The notes beneath the pieces are model-generated. The model was not told where the DNA came from. It saw only the letters and a program-made list of their open reading frames with translations, and searched no databases. Shown here one piece after another: positions 22,550-32,119 of a DNA stretch of 64,000 bases (the first letter of the stretch is position 1; every line of letters starts with the position of its first letter). The position numbers were made by a program, and so were the translations under genes. The stretch comes from Podospora bellae-mahoneyi. Taxonomy: Eukaryota > Ascomycota > Sordariomycetes > Sordariales > Podosporaceae. Location: NCBI RefSeq assembly GCF_035222275.1, contig NC_085882.1, positions 2,859,501 through 2,923,500 on the forward strand. Direction: 5' to 3'.

Positions 22550-24690
22550 ATTGACAGGGTAGTGAAAAACTAGAAGAAAAAAAGGCTCCCAAGGTAATAA
22601 CGTAAAGGAAGGACCGTTAATGCTTGGTTGCTCCTAAGCCCCCGTCACTTCCCGGAAAGCGGCAAACGGAGGTGGCCCTATTGAGAGGGTCGTGTGTGTG
22701 TGCTGTGTGTGTGTGGGTGCTGTGTGTGTGAGTGTAGTATCTCTCGAGTGCGGATCCTGTGATCTCGATTTCACCACCTTTTGCGGATGACACTAGCGGA
22801 GGTTTTCTCTGCAGAAAGATGGATGGAAAATCCTGGCTTGCCGCGGCCTTGGTCCGACTCCTATGGCTGGCAATTGGCGGCTTTCCTTTTGGATGAGAAG
22901 ACCGAACTCGTGCGAAGCTCGGCGGTTACGTAGTGGCAGGTCTTTAGGGGCAGTGGTGTGCAGTAAGCAGGGTCCTTGTCAAGTTTGGATGGTATGCCTG
23001 TAGGGTCTGGTCAGAAATTGCATGTGGAGGTAGGTGTGGGCTGCTAGGGAGAATATTCGAGAGAAGCGCAAGGTGATGCTCGAAGGTTGGGTTAAAAAAC
23101 TGTGTGACTCTGATCAGCAAGGCATGGAAAGTCGTGTGCAGTTGACAGACGGGAAGTCCAGTTTCGGACAGGCATTAAAATCCCCGGACATCGCCTACGT
23201 TAGTGAGGATCAAAGAAAGTTTAATTCTCCTAATAGCACAACGCATGATTTGTGCCCGCTGAGTTACCCAACCCCGTGGTGTCTTTTCCATGGGAAGCAA
23301 TTCTAATCTCCCTTCCTCATCCCTCTGACCGAATTTCCCATCACGATGCAAGAAAAACTCTGAGCGAATGCAGAGGGGCAGCTTTCGTCATTCCAAGACA
23401 TGTCGTTCGCCCGCCAAGCCGGCCGGCACGGTCCAGCTGACCCCCCAATGATCGGCTCCGACATCTGATGCGCCCCGGATAACGATGCCGAGATACCCAC
23501 CAAGCCTCTTCGAAACACTAATGAGAAAACTTCCGTTTCCCTTCACCATCCCGGATTTCCCCCATCTTCACACGTCATGCAAATGCGGTAATTCCTCCAT
23601 GTTACAAAATGGGCTGTGTTTTCGACCTCGTCCTCGCACTCGCCCTCGCCCTGTGTTTGTGTTTTCGTCCAGTCTTCCACCACCAAACACACGATATATG
23701 CTCCCCTTCCCATCTGACATGCCGGCACTAAGCTTGTGCACCACCATCTTTCAGGTGCCTTGCATCGTGTTACGGTGAGCGCGAGTAGGCGGTGTCCGAG
23801 GACCGGCGCTATCGTGCCAGCACAGAGAAACAGGTCTTGATGCTCTTGGTGGTGCGTAGTAGCAGCGCTGGGCGCATGGCCTCATTGTCCAATGTAAGAC
23901 GAGGACGCTTGCTCGCTGCAGCAGTAGGACCTGTCAAAAAGTCTGGATTCTGTGACCCGAGTACGGAGGAATCTCTGCAGGTCTACTTCGAGTCACATCT
24001 CACCAAAAGGCCTGTATAAAAGCTCACCGCATCCTACTTTCACGGTCAAGAGGGTCAGCAAGCAAGTGGCAACGCCAACACTACTTTCAGTTACATCAGG
24101 TAATATATCAATTCTCATTTATAAACTGCCTGTGATTGTTACGTATAGATGGAACAAACCTCACCGTATTTTTACTTGGCTTTGTCCCATGACGGGACGA
24201 CGAGCTTGAATTGCTGGTTACCCATAGCGGCAATCAGGGATCACCCAACTGACAATCCAATCCACTCGTTTTTGTTGTTTATTGCAATATCAGCAAAACC
24301 GACCTTTGTCGTTACGATCACGACCCCCCGAAACCTGCCCTTTTCTTCAGGACCTCTAATCAGAAAAGCACACGCAACCGCCCCATGTTTTCAGGTCTTG
24401 CAAGGAGAGTGCCAGTTTCTACCCCGGAATCCCCGGATCAACCACCTCCACCCAAACGCCAGGTATTACCGCCCCGTGGACACGGCAGAGAGGGTCGCTT
24501 TGCGCGCATGTACGGATGGTCTCGATGGACACATCCTACAGAGAGCCGCCAATGCAAATAGTCTTTTTGGTGTATACTGTCCAGGGAATAAAGAGAAAGA
24601 AAAGAAGGAAAAAAATATGGACAGATAGAGAAAACGCCAGTCCCATGATGTAATATGATGCTTTTTGGTTACCCCCCAATTGTTATGCAT
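22550..24690. other. Intergenic region, no supported gene
   Basis: This is the upstream region of the transporter and downstream region of the pyrophosphokinase gene. A short GT-rich tract lies at about 22692-22731. Frames of 60-160 codons here lack motifs and splice-linked partners. Confidence 0.45.
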
Positions 24691-26336
24691 TTAGTCGTGA
24701 TTAAACAGGACGCTGATGGATTCACCATGGTGGACGCGCCGGATCGCCTCGGCAAAGATGGGCGAGATATCCAGAACATCCAGCTTGGGTCCAAGAAGCG
24801 CCTTGTGCTTGTCCTGAGGCACCGAGTTGGTCACAACCACCTTGTCGATGGCCGATGCCTGTACGCGGTTGATAGCGTCACCGCTGAAGACGCCGTGGGT
24901 CAGAAGGGCGTAGATCTTGGTCGCACCCTCCTTTTTGCAGAGCTTGGCAGCGCGTGTAATGGTGTTGCCCGTATCGAGAAGGTCGTCGACGAGAATGCAG
25001 ATGCGGTCCCGCACATCACCCACCAACATCATGCTTGCGTTTTGCCGGTCCGTGATCTTAGTAGGGCGGCGTTCCTGTTTTGAATCGTTAAGGACGGAGC
25101 GCTCCTGGCAGCAACAAGAGGATAATACCTTGTGGATGAGGGCGAAATCAACGCCCATGCTGTCAGCAATCGCTGTTGCGCGCTTCGCGCCGCCTGCGTC
25201 GGGGGAAATGATCACGGCATCCTTGTAGTTGGGGATGTGCTGCTGGATGTACCGCTTGAGGAGAGGCCTTCCGTACAAGTTGTCGACAGGCACGTCAAAG
25301 AATCCCTGCACTGTTTCAAAAAGTCAATACCCTCCCCTACGTAACACGGCTGGATGGAGGAGGAAAACGTGGCCCAGAACTCCGGGCCTTCACACAGAGT
25401 CGCAGTTCTTGGCATGCAACCGACGAAAAGGGGTAAACCTCCAAGTTACACGTACCTTGAGGGTCGTGCAAATCCATGGTGATGACTGTGGGCAAACAGG
25501 TTAGCTTGTTATCCACAATCGCAACAAGTAAACCGATCAAGTCGATTCAAAAACCAGGCCATTGGGCCGGTTGTCGAGTAGCAAGACTGGACGCAAACAT
25601 CAAAGATATGCGTACCATGATCAGCACCAGCACAGTTCAAGAGGTTCGCGACCAACGTGCCAGCCTGCGCAACCCACTGCTTATAGCCAGGCTTCGCTTG
25701 GAATGCGCCGATGTGCGAGAGGTTCTCATAATCGTGCGTCGTGTAGGCCCCAGTCCGTGTGACGGGGCTTGGGGTGGTGGTGCCGTTGACTCCATTCGCA
25801 GGGAAATAGCCATCGCCGTTTTGTTTGATGGGGGACTGGACACCGTTCCCGTTGGTCAAGGAGGTCTTGAGCAGTTTGCTCGTGATATCAGTGCCATTGG
25901 TGAGACCGGCAGTCTTTGGAATACCGGGGGCTGGCGTAGCGGGGACACTGTCGAAGGTATAGTCCTTCTTTCCGCTCTCCGACCCAGCCTTGAACAGAGG
26001 CGCACCGGCCTTGTTGTATGGGAGATCTGGCTGCCTCGAGTAGGGAAACAAGGGCAGGACAGCCGTGACCCTACGCGCCGAACCTGTCTTGCAGGCAGAG
26101 ATCATGATGCACAGATCCATGAAATGATCATTGAGCCTGCTGCCGTTGCCCCCGAAGCCCGTCTGAATGATGTACACATCCTTGCCTCGAACCGAGTCCT
26201 GGATCTCGCAGCGGCTTTCTCCCGAAGAGAACTTGGTCAGGATGCGGTTGCATGGTGGCAAGCTGAGCGCATTACAGACGCTGTCGACCAGGGCCGGGTG
26301 CGAGTTTCCGCCGAGAACCACGATGTTGCGGACCAT
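24691..26336 (-). CDS. PRS1: Ribose-phosphate pyrophosphokinase (PRPP synthetase) with internal insertion
   Basis: Exons 25616-26336, 25456-25485, 25129-25310 and 24691-25074 give 438 residues; introns are 130, 145 and 54 nt. The enzyme makes PRPP from ribose 5-phosphate and ATP for purine, pyrimidine, His, Trp and NAD synthesis. The catalytic loop is at FPYSRQ (97-102), the ribose-phosphate region follows (GADHVITMDLHDPQ, VQGFFDVPVDNLYGRP), and the PRPP-binding loop is VDDLLDTGNT at about 340-349. A non-homologous insertion of about 100 residues, rich in Thr/Asn/Gly/Pro, sits right after FPYSRQ. Yeast Prs1 and Prs5 also carry such insertions, so this is probably the insert-bearing subunit of a hetero-oligomer; which yeast paralogue it matches is uncertain. 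The 54-nt intron is in frame and stop-free; its removal restores HK-ER spacing. Confidence 0.9.
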
Positions 26337-27747
26337 GATGACGGCTCAATTGGCTTGTATAAGGGGAGCGGCGTGATCCGACGAAATCGCCGACGAGTGA
26401 CCGGTGTCGGGAGACGGCCGACAACGAAAAGTTGGGAGTTGGCGAGATGTGGGAGGGGCCCCTCTAATATGTGAGGAAAGGCCAAGAAAGCGGTTTAGCG
26501 GCGGGAGGTACAAGACAAAAAGCTCGACAACCGAACGGATCCGATGACCGGCAGGGAAGCGAAGTTTTTCGGCAGCTGCAGGTGCAAGTCGATGATGACG
26601 ACTGATCGCTGCCGGAGAGAAGCAGAAGACAATGGGCGGTGTAAAAGTCTTTTGCAAATGTGGTTATGCTGGCAGAGGACCGGCAAATGATAAGCTTCTG
26701 AAGGGTCAAACTCTCCAAAGCCTTCAAGGGTCCTCGTGTTGCCCGAAGAAGTTTTGATGCCAGGATCTGGGGGCTTGTTCAACAAAGAATGCCGAGGGTA
26801 GGCGGTTAGGCTCGCTGAAAGGAAGCCTACAGTGAATAGAGTGCCACCAAGAGCGGAGAGAGTCTACTGCAGACAGGAAGAGATGACAGAAAAGAAGAAG
26901 AGAAGAGAGGAAGACGGGAGGTCATCACAGGGGAGTCATGGCGAGGCGTGTAAATGGGGGGCCAGATGGATGGATGCAGGTGAGATTGTCGTTGGAAGAG
27001 AAACAGTAGCAGCAGGGTGCGCTTTGAGTGGGACCTGGAACTGGCTTTCACCGCGGGGCAGGCAGGCTAGAGGCTAGGAAATCAAACACTGAAAAGTTTT
27101 TGCGGCTTCACGGCTGTGTGAGTGATTCAAGGTTCTCGCCTCATCCATTGACGTCGCCTTCGGTCGGATGAGGTACCAGGTACCTGCCCGCCGGCCCTGC
27201 TGGGGTCGTGCCGGTCAGGAATGATGCGATATTTTTTTTTCCTCTTCAAAAGCTGCAGGTTTAGCCGTACGCTGATTGGACAGAAGCCTTCAATGGGGAC
27301 GTGCACTGCAGCACTGGCTTGCATGGAGGGGCAACTTCTTACACTGTGGCAGAAACATGTGCTGCTTGGGTGAGAGCCTTCACATGGCAGCCTCACCATT
27401 TCAAACTTTTTTTCCTGTGAGATTCTGATACCTCCATGCAGCGGTCGTCACCGGCCAGACTGTTTTCTGCATCAATGCTCTTGCGGGGTAGAAAGTGAAT
27501 GAGACTTTGATAGACAGCTGCTCCTGTCGGTCGTAACCAACCTTGATCATAATTTGCTTGTCCTTGCTTGGTTGACTTGACAGCCTCGACTTCATCCGGG
27601 TAGTGTGCTTCAAGATCCCTGCATCGGTACCGTGAACACCGGAGCTAGGAATATCATCCACCGCAACATCTATCCGATTGCAACATCCATCTCCTGGTCG
27701 TCGGCTTCCTTTCACTCAAGCCATCGCAAGCTCAACAGAAAGCCGCC
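26337..27747. other. Bidirectional intergenic promoter region
   Basis: This stretch lies between the divergent PRPP synthetase and RPC9 genes. I see no TATA box at usual positions and no RNA gene or repeat. Confidence 0.5.
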
Positions 27748-28309
27748 ATGAAGATCCTAGAGGCCCAGTCGGCTGTGCTCACCAACTACGAGGTGTACCA
27801 GCACCTCACCGATATACGCAAGAGGAACAACAGTAGCCAGCCTAAGAGACGGATGCCCGAAGATGCCTTCCGGCTCAGCAAGGAGGTGAGTTTTTCTTAG
27901 CCTTGGCTAATTGTTACCGTGGACATTAGTCACAGTGACTGACACTTAGTTCTAGGTCCTCGAGTATTTGGAGACGAAGCCATACCCGCTGCACGACCAA
28001 AAGGAGAAACAGCACTACAGCCAAGCCACCCTCGAATTGCTCTGCGAGAAGCTGGCGGAGAAGTTTCCCGACATCACCAAGGCCGAAGGTCTCGCCATTT
28101 TCGACGTGCGACCTACCAACATCCCAGTTTTGGCTATAATTGTCGAGTCGCTCGAGGACCGGTACACGGAAGAGGAGCAGCAGCAACTCATTGATCTCGT
28201 TATCGAGGTCCTTGGACAAGATGACCCCGAGCCTGAAGAAGAAGAAGGCGAGGAAGGCGCTGAGGATGGAGACGCAGTTCAGTCTGTTGAGACTGCCAAC
28301 GGCGCATAG
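27748..28309 (+). CDS. RPC17: DNA-directed RNA polymerase III subunit RPC9 (Rpc17)
   Basis: Exons 27748-27885 and 27956-28309 are joined by a 70-nt intron (GTGAGT...CTAG) in phase 0, giving 163 residues, close to yeast Rpc17 (161). The protein has the Rpb4/RPC9 fold and pairs with Rpc25 to form the stalk of RNA polymerase III, which makes tRNA and 5S rRNA and contacts TFIIIB during initiation. The N-terminus MKILEAQSAVLTNYEVYQHL is the family hallmark, followed by the helical HRDC-like part (LELLCEKLAEKFPDITKAEG, then RPTNIPVLAIIVE). The C-terminal ~30 residues are acidic. The ATG context is strong (GCCGCCATG). It is divergent from the PRPP synthetase and convergent with the Rho-like gene, with only about 50 bp between the stops. 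Confidence 0.9.
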
Positions 28310-28358
28310 ATTTCGACGAACGGCACGCACTGCGTCGCGCCAGTGTGTTTGAGGATTG

Positions 28359-29055
28359 TTACATGATGGCGCACCCCCCTTCGCTCTGTCCGCCCTCCTC
28401 CGACGTCGACTTGAGAGCTGTACTACATATGTCGTCAAATACCTCGGGGAGAAGCTCGCCTGTTACAGCAGAACATTCCATGTATTTGTCTGCGCGCATT
28501 TCTTGGGCGCGAGCATATGCTTCTTGCGGATATATGATTCCATTTGGATCATCCTCGGAGCGCAAGTCCCTCTTTAAACCCAACACGAGTATCGGCAGCC
28601 GATCATGGTTGAATGTCGCCCGCACCTCCTTTACCCACTGTACAACAACTTGTCAGAAACGATAATATCAGAGCCAGTGGATTGGGCGGTGGACCTACGA
28701 CTCGCTGGAGGTTGATGAGGCTCAACCGCTGGCTGATGTCATAGCAGATGATTACGAGGTCTGGTCGGAGCAGTTTCCAGCTTTCAGGGCTGGATGTATC
28801 GAAGAACTCGAAGCGGTACTGTCCTTTTCGGGAGCGGATATCAAACACAAAAGGTTGGTCCATATCCCGCAGCATGGTGATTGGAACATTGCCTTGGAGA
28901 TATGGACGGCCCTGGCTGATCCGTCTATTGGAAGTGTCAGCAGCTGGATACAAGGACAGTTATTGTAGGCAAAGATAGAGTACAGACGATAAAAATGTAG
29001 TTTTGCCGCATTTCTCATCCCCCAGTAGAAGGATGGTGATGGTTTGTTCTTCCAT
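28359..29055 (-). CDS. Divergent Rho-like small GTPase with CAAX box
   Basis: Exons 28988-29055, 28699-28924 and 28359-28637 give 190 residues; introns are 63 and 61 nt. The P-loop is G12DEKCGKT19, the G4 motif is LKRD (GLKRDLR), G5 is CSAVTG, and the C-terminus is CAIM, a CAAX box expected to be farnesylated, so the protein is probably membrane-bound. The G3 motif, DTAGQE in Rho/Ras proteins, is D65-T-S-S-P-E70: the residues matching Gly60 and Gln61 are Ser and Pro. By analogy with Rnd/RhoE-type proteins this predicts little or no GTP hydrolysis. The order and wording (ASLIN-like LSLINLQRVW, GLKRDLR) place it near the Rho family. The first intron has an unusual donor (GTCTGT) but is needed to give FLSRISQG. 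Its target pathway is unknown. Confidence 0.85.
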
Positions 29056-29323
29056 TGTATGTGAGTGACATGATGAGACCAGCTGAGATGATTGAAGCGG
29101 TTCCCAAAGGTCATATAGCGCGCCACAGGTGTTTGGGGGTTGCTGAACGTTATCAACTGGTTATCAATCGGGGCTTTATCGATAAGTCATGCCAAGCATA
29201 GGCCCACAATATTTTTAGAGGGGTCAACTCATTGGGCCATGGGGGATCTGAACATTTGAGCCCTGCATAAGGTCGTCGTTTAAGTGAGAGAAGAGTCACA
29301 GTTGAGCCTCGTTTTATGAGCCT

Positions 29324-31231
29324 ATGAACTCTTTCCAGGCCTTGCGGAGGACTATTCAAGGACCAGCGCAGGCGCACAAGCGAGCGGTGACTTTTGGTAT
29401 CACAACCGCCACTCGTCCTTTTTCATCTCACATTACGACTCACTTACTGAACTCACCACAATCCCCATCGAATCAAAATATTGAAGCCAAAAAGACAATG
29501 GACTACCAAGACTGGACCAAAGAACGGCTCCTGGAGCGAGTGAAGGAACTGGAAGCTCAGCTTAAGACTCAGTCCCAACCACCACAACAACCCACACCAG
29601 TACTCCAGCCCCCAGCAGCAGCAACGCCAACAATAACAACAGAAGAAGGCGAACCCCCCAAAAAGAAACAAAAGAAAAAGTCCACCGGCATCGACCCCTC
29701 CCGCTACAGCACCCGCCTCATCGCCCTCAAGCTCTCCTATCTGGGGAAAAACTACGGCGGCTTCGAGCACTCGGGCTACAGCAACGTCCCCTCCATCGAG
29801 GAAGAGCTCTGGAAAGCGCTTGTCAAAGGCTGTCTCATCACCCCGGCCGACCCGTCCAAAATCGACTTTGCGCCGTTCGAGTACAGCAAATGTGGACGGA
29901 CGGACAGGGGGGTGAGTGCATTTGGGCAGGTGATTTCCATTCGGGTGAGGTCGAATAGACCCCCATCTAAACCAGAACAACCAGCGGAGGAAGATGTAGT
30001 GATGGAGGGGACACCAGAGCAAAACAACACCCCCCAGCTGCCAGGAAAGAAGCAACAGCGAAACCCCAAAAAAGAGTGGGAGGATATTGTGGATGAAATC
30101 AACTACCCAAAGGTCCTCAACCGTCTTTTGCCTCCTGACATCAAGGTTCTCGCCTGGGCGCCGACGCTGCCGGAGGGGTTCTCGGCCAGGTTTAGTTGTT
30201 ACGAGAGGCAGTATAGATATTTCTTTACCAACCCCTCCATGGCACCTACTCTTCTTGCTCCAGGGGAGAAGTCAGGGTGGCTTGACATTGCGGCTATGAA
30301 AAAAGCGGCAAAGTACTTTGAGGGGTTGCACGATTTTAGGAATTTTTGCAAGGTTGATGGCGGGAAGCAGATAACCAGCTTTCAAAGGAGGATTTTTGAG
30401 TGTGATATTGAGGAGGTCGAGGGGCAGGATTTGGGGGGGATGAATTTTTGGGGGGAAGAGAAGAAGGGGAAGGTTTATTATTTCCATGTGAGGGGGTCGG
30501 CGTTTTTGTGGCATCAGATTAGGCACATGGTTGCGATTGTTTTTAATGTTGGGCAGGGGTTGGAAAGGCCGGAGGTTGTGAGGGAGCTGTTGGATGTGGA
30601 GAGGAATGGGAGGAAGCCGGGGTATATCATGGCCGAGGAGGTGCCGTTGGTGTTGTGGGATTGTGTGTTTCCCAAAAGGCCAGAGATTGTCACGGGTGAG
30701 GGGGAGAAGAAGGTGTTGAGTCGGGGTGAGGATGAGAGGGCTTTTATGCATGATCCTGATTTCAAAGGGGAGATCAAGTTCGAGGATGATGGTGTGGACT
30801 GGGTTTGGCTTGGGGAGGACCAGCCGGGGAATTTGATGGGGAGTAACGGGTTGGTGGATCAGTTGTGGGAGTATTGGCATGAGAGGAAGATGGATGAGCT
30901 GTTGAGTGGGTTGTTGCTGCAGCAGGTGGCGACGAGGGCGGATTTGACGAGGAAGTTGGGGAAGGAGGAGCCAGCGCCGAAGAAGAACGGAAAAGAAAAT
31001 TTGCAGAGGGTGTATAAGGGAGGGAATATGACGAGGTCGTCGGGGGTGTATGTGCCCGTGATGAAAAAGGAGTTGATGCCAACGCCGGTGGAGATTAACC
31101 ACAAGTGGGCGCAGTCGAAGGGGTTCAAGGACTCGGAGGATATGGCGAATACCAAGAACTGGAGGTCGGTGATCAAAGCCAACAAAGCCGCTGACAAGGC
31201 GGCGGCGGCTGGTGGTGAGAAGTCAGTGTGA
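29324..31231 (+). CDS. DEG1: tRNA pseudouridine(38/39) synthase DEG1/PUS3
   Basis: This is an intronless gene of 635 residues from the first ATG, or 577 from a second in-frame ATG at 29498. Pus3/Deg1 converts U38/U39 of many tRNA anticodon arms to pseudouridine, in the cytosol and, in yeast, in mitochondria. The TruA-type catalytic aspartate is D194 in KCGRTDRGVSA. Other family blocks are RFSCYERQYRYFF, LHDFRNFCKVDGGKQI and GSAFLWHQIRHMVAIVFNVG. The N-terminal 58 residues before the second ATG are Arg/Ser/Thr-rich and almost free of acidic residues, like a mitochondrial presequence. A Gln/Pro-rich linker and Lys-rich stretch follow. Codon use changes sharply after about 30380, to G-ending and AGG/GGG/TTG codons. 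It converges on GPI15 with 81 bp between stops. Confidence 0.92.
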   Translation: MNSFQALRRTIQGPAQAHKRAVTFGITTATRPFSSHITTHLLNSPQSPSNQNIEAKKTMDYQDWTKERLLERVKELEAQLKTQSQPPQQPTPVLQPPAAATPTITTEEGEPPKKKQKKKSTGIDPSRYSTRLIALKLSYLGKNYGGFEHSGYSNVPSIEEELWKALVKGCLITPADPSKIDFAPFEYSKCGRTDRGVSAFGQVISIRVRSNRPPSKPEQPAEEDVVMEGTPEQNNTPQLPGKKQQRNPKKEWEDIVDEINYPKVLNRLLPPDIKVLAWAPTLPEGFSARFSCYERQYRYFFTNPSMAPTLLAPGEKSGWLDIAAMKKAAKYFEGLHDFRNFCKVDGGKQITSFQRRIFECDIEEVEGQDLGGMNFWGEEKKGKVYYFHVRGSAFLWHQIRHMVAIVFNVGQGLERPEVVRELLDVERNGRKPGYIMAEEVPLVLWDCVFPKRPEIVTGEGEKKVLSRGEDERAFMHDPDFKGEIKFEDDGVDWVWLGEDQPGNLMGSNGLVDQLWEYWHERKMDELLSGLLLQQVATRADLTRKLGKEEPAPKKNGKENLQRVYKGGNMTRSSGVYVPVMKKELMPTPVEINHKWAQSKGFKDSEDMANTKNWRSVIKANKAADKAAAAGGEKSV

Positions 31232-31312
31232 AATCTCAAGTAATAAAAAAAATTAAACAATCAAAAAGTTCCGTTCTCGCTTGCTTCGCTATCCAATTAT
31301 CACTGTGTCTTA

Positions 31313-32119
31313 TCAACTATCCTTCCTCCCCAACGTCGCCATCTGCCCCCAACTTCCCCCTAAACTCTGATGATTCGGATCACCCTCATACAAACACCCC
31401 CTCACCCCCCTCCATACCTCCTCGACAATCCTCCTCCCTGGCAACAGCTTAGGAAAAACAACAACAACATCCTCCTCCCCCTCAACAATAACAATAAGAT
31501 AATACCTCACCTCAAACCCCCTAAAGGCCTCATTGATCAACACATCCCGTATCTTTTCCGTAGGAATAAACCTTGTCTTTGTCGGCGTCGTCCCCCAAAA
31601 CCACCACTTCCACCCCTTCCACCTATTACTCCCATCCGACGTGTTTGGAATCGGGCTACTAAACGATGACGAACTGGTCGAAGTCTGGATGCCGAGCCCC
31701 CGGAGAACAAGAAGGGACTCGGTGGTGTGGAGCTGGGTGCAGAGGGTGAAGTAGGTGATCACCGAGGCGATGACTGCCAGGGCAGAGTTGGAGAGGGGGG
31801 CGGTGATGGAGGCGAGGAATTGGCCGGGTGGCGAGGAGTGGAGGGTTTGGAGGAGATGGGAGGCGAGGAGGAGGATGTCGCCTTGGTAGAAGAGGTCAAG
31901 CAGCGATATTGGGATTGGTGGTGGGGGACGGGAGGGATCGGGGAAGAAGCGGGAGTAGATTGTCGTCGTGGCTGCGGTGAAGATGGCGACGCGGAGGAGG
32001 GAGATGGCGAGGAGGCAGAGGCGGAGGGGGAGGGTCAGGGGTGGGCAGGTGGTGACTGTGAATTCGGCGGTTGTTGGGGAGGGGCGGCGGAGGTAGAGGT
32101 GGGGGGCTGTTGTCAACAT
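31313..32119 (-). CDS. GPI15: GPI-GlcNAc transferase subunit GPI15 (PIG-H)
   Basis: This is an intronless gene of 268 residues. PIG-H/Gpi15 is a subunit of the ER complex that adds GlcNAc to phosphatidylinositol, the first step of GPI-anchor synthesis. The PIG-H domain is clear in the C-terminal half: ESLLVLRGLGIQT, then FIPTEKIRDVLINEAFRGFE, then RYYLIVIVEGEEDVVVVFP, then LLPGRRIVEEVWRGVR. Two hydrophobic segments precede it (about 30-55 and 105-130). The gene shows a striking change of strand composition: the 5' half of the coding strand is C-rich and the 3' half is G-rich. It converges on DEG1. The only ATG heading the frame is used. Confidence 0.9.
   Translation of the reverse strand: MLTTAPHLYLRRPSPTTAEFTVTTCPPLTLPLRLCLLAISLLRVAIFTAATTTIYSRFFPDPSRPPPPIPISLLDLFYQGDILLLASHLLQTLHSSPPGQFLASITAPLSNSALAVIASVITYFTLCTQLHTTESLLVLRGLGIQTSTSSSSFSSPIPNTSDGSNRWKGWKWWFWGTTPTKTRFIPTEKIRDVLINEAFRGFEVRYYLIVIVEGEEDVVVVFPKLLPGRRIVEEVWRGVRGCLYEGDPNHQSLGGSWGQMATLGRKDS

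Noticed and set aside
24149-24628. 159-codon frame downstream of PRPP synthetase
   Set aside because: Overlaps the probable 3' region of the gene on the other strand and shows no recognisable protein features.
25476-26474. 332-codon frame antisense to PRPP synthetase
   Set aside because: It is a shadow of the coding exon, with no motifs.
30272-31102. 276-codon frame antisense to DEG1
   Set aside because: Pro/His/Leu-rich product of the G-rich 3' part of DEG1; no homology recognised.
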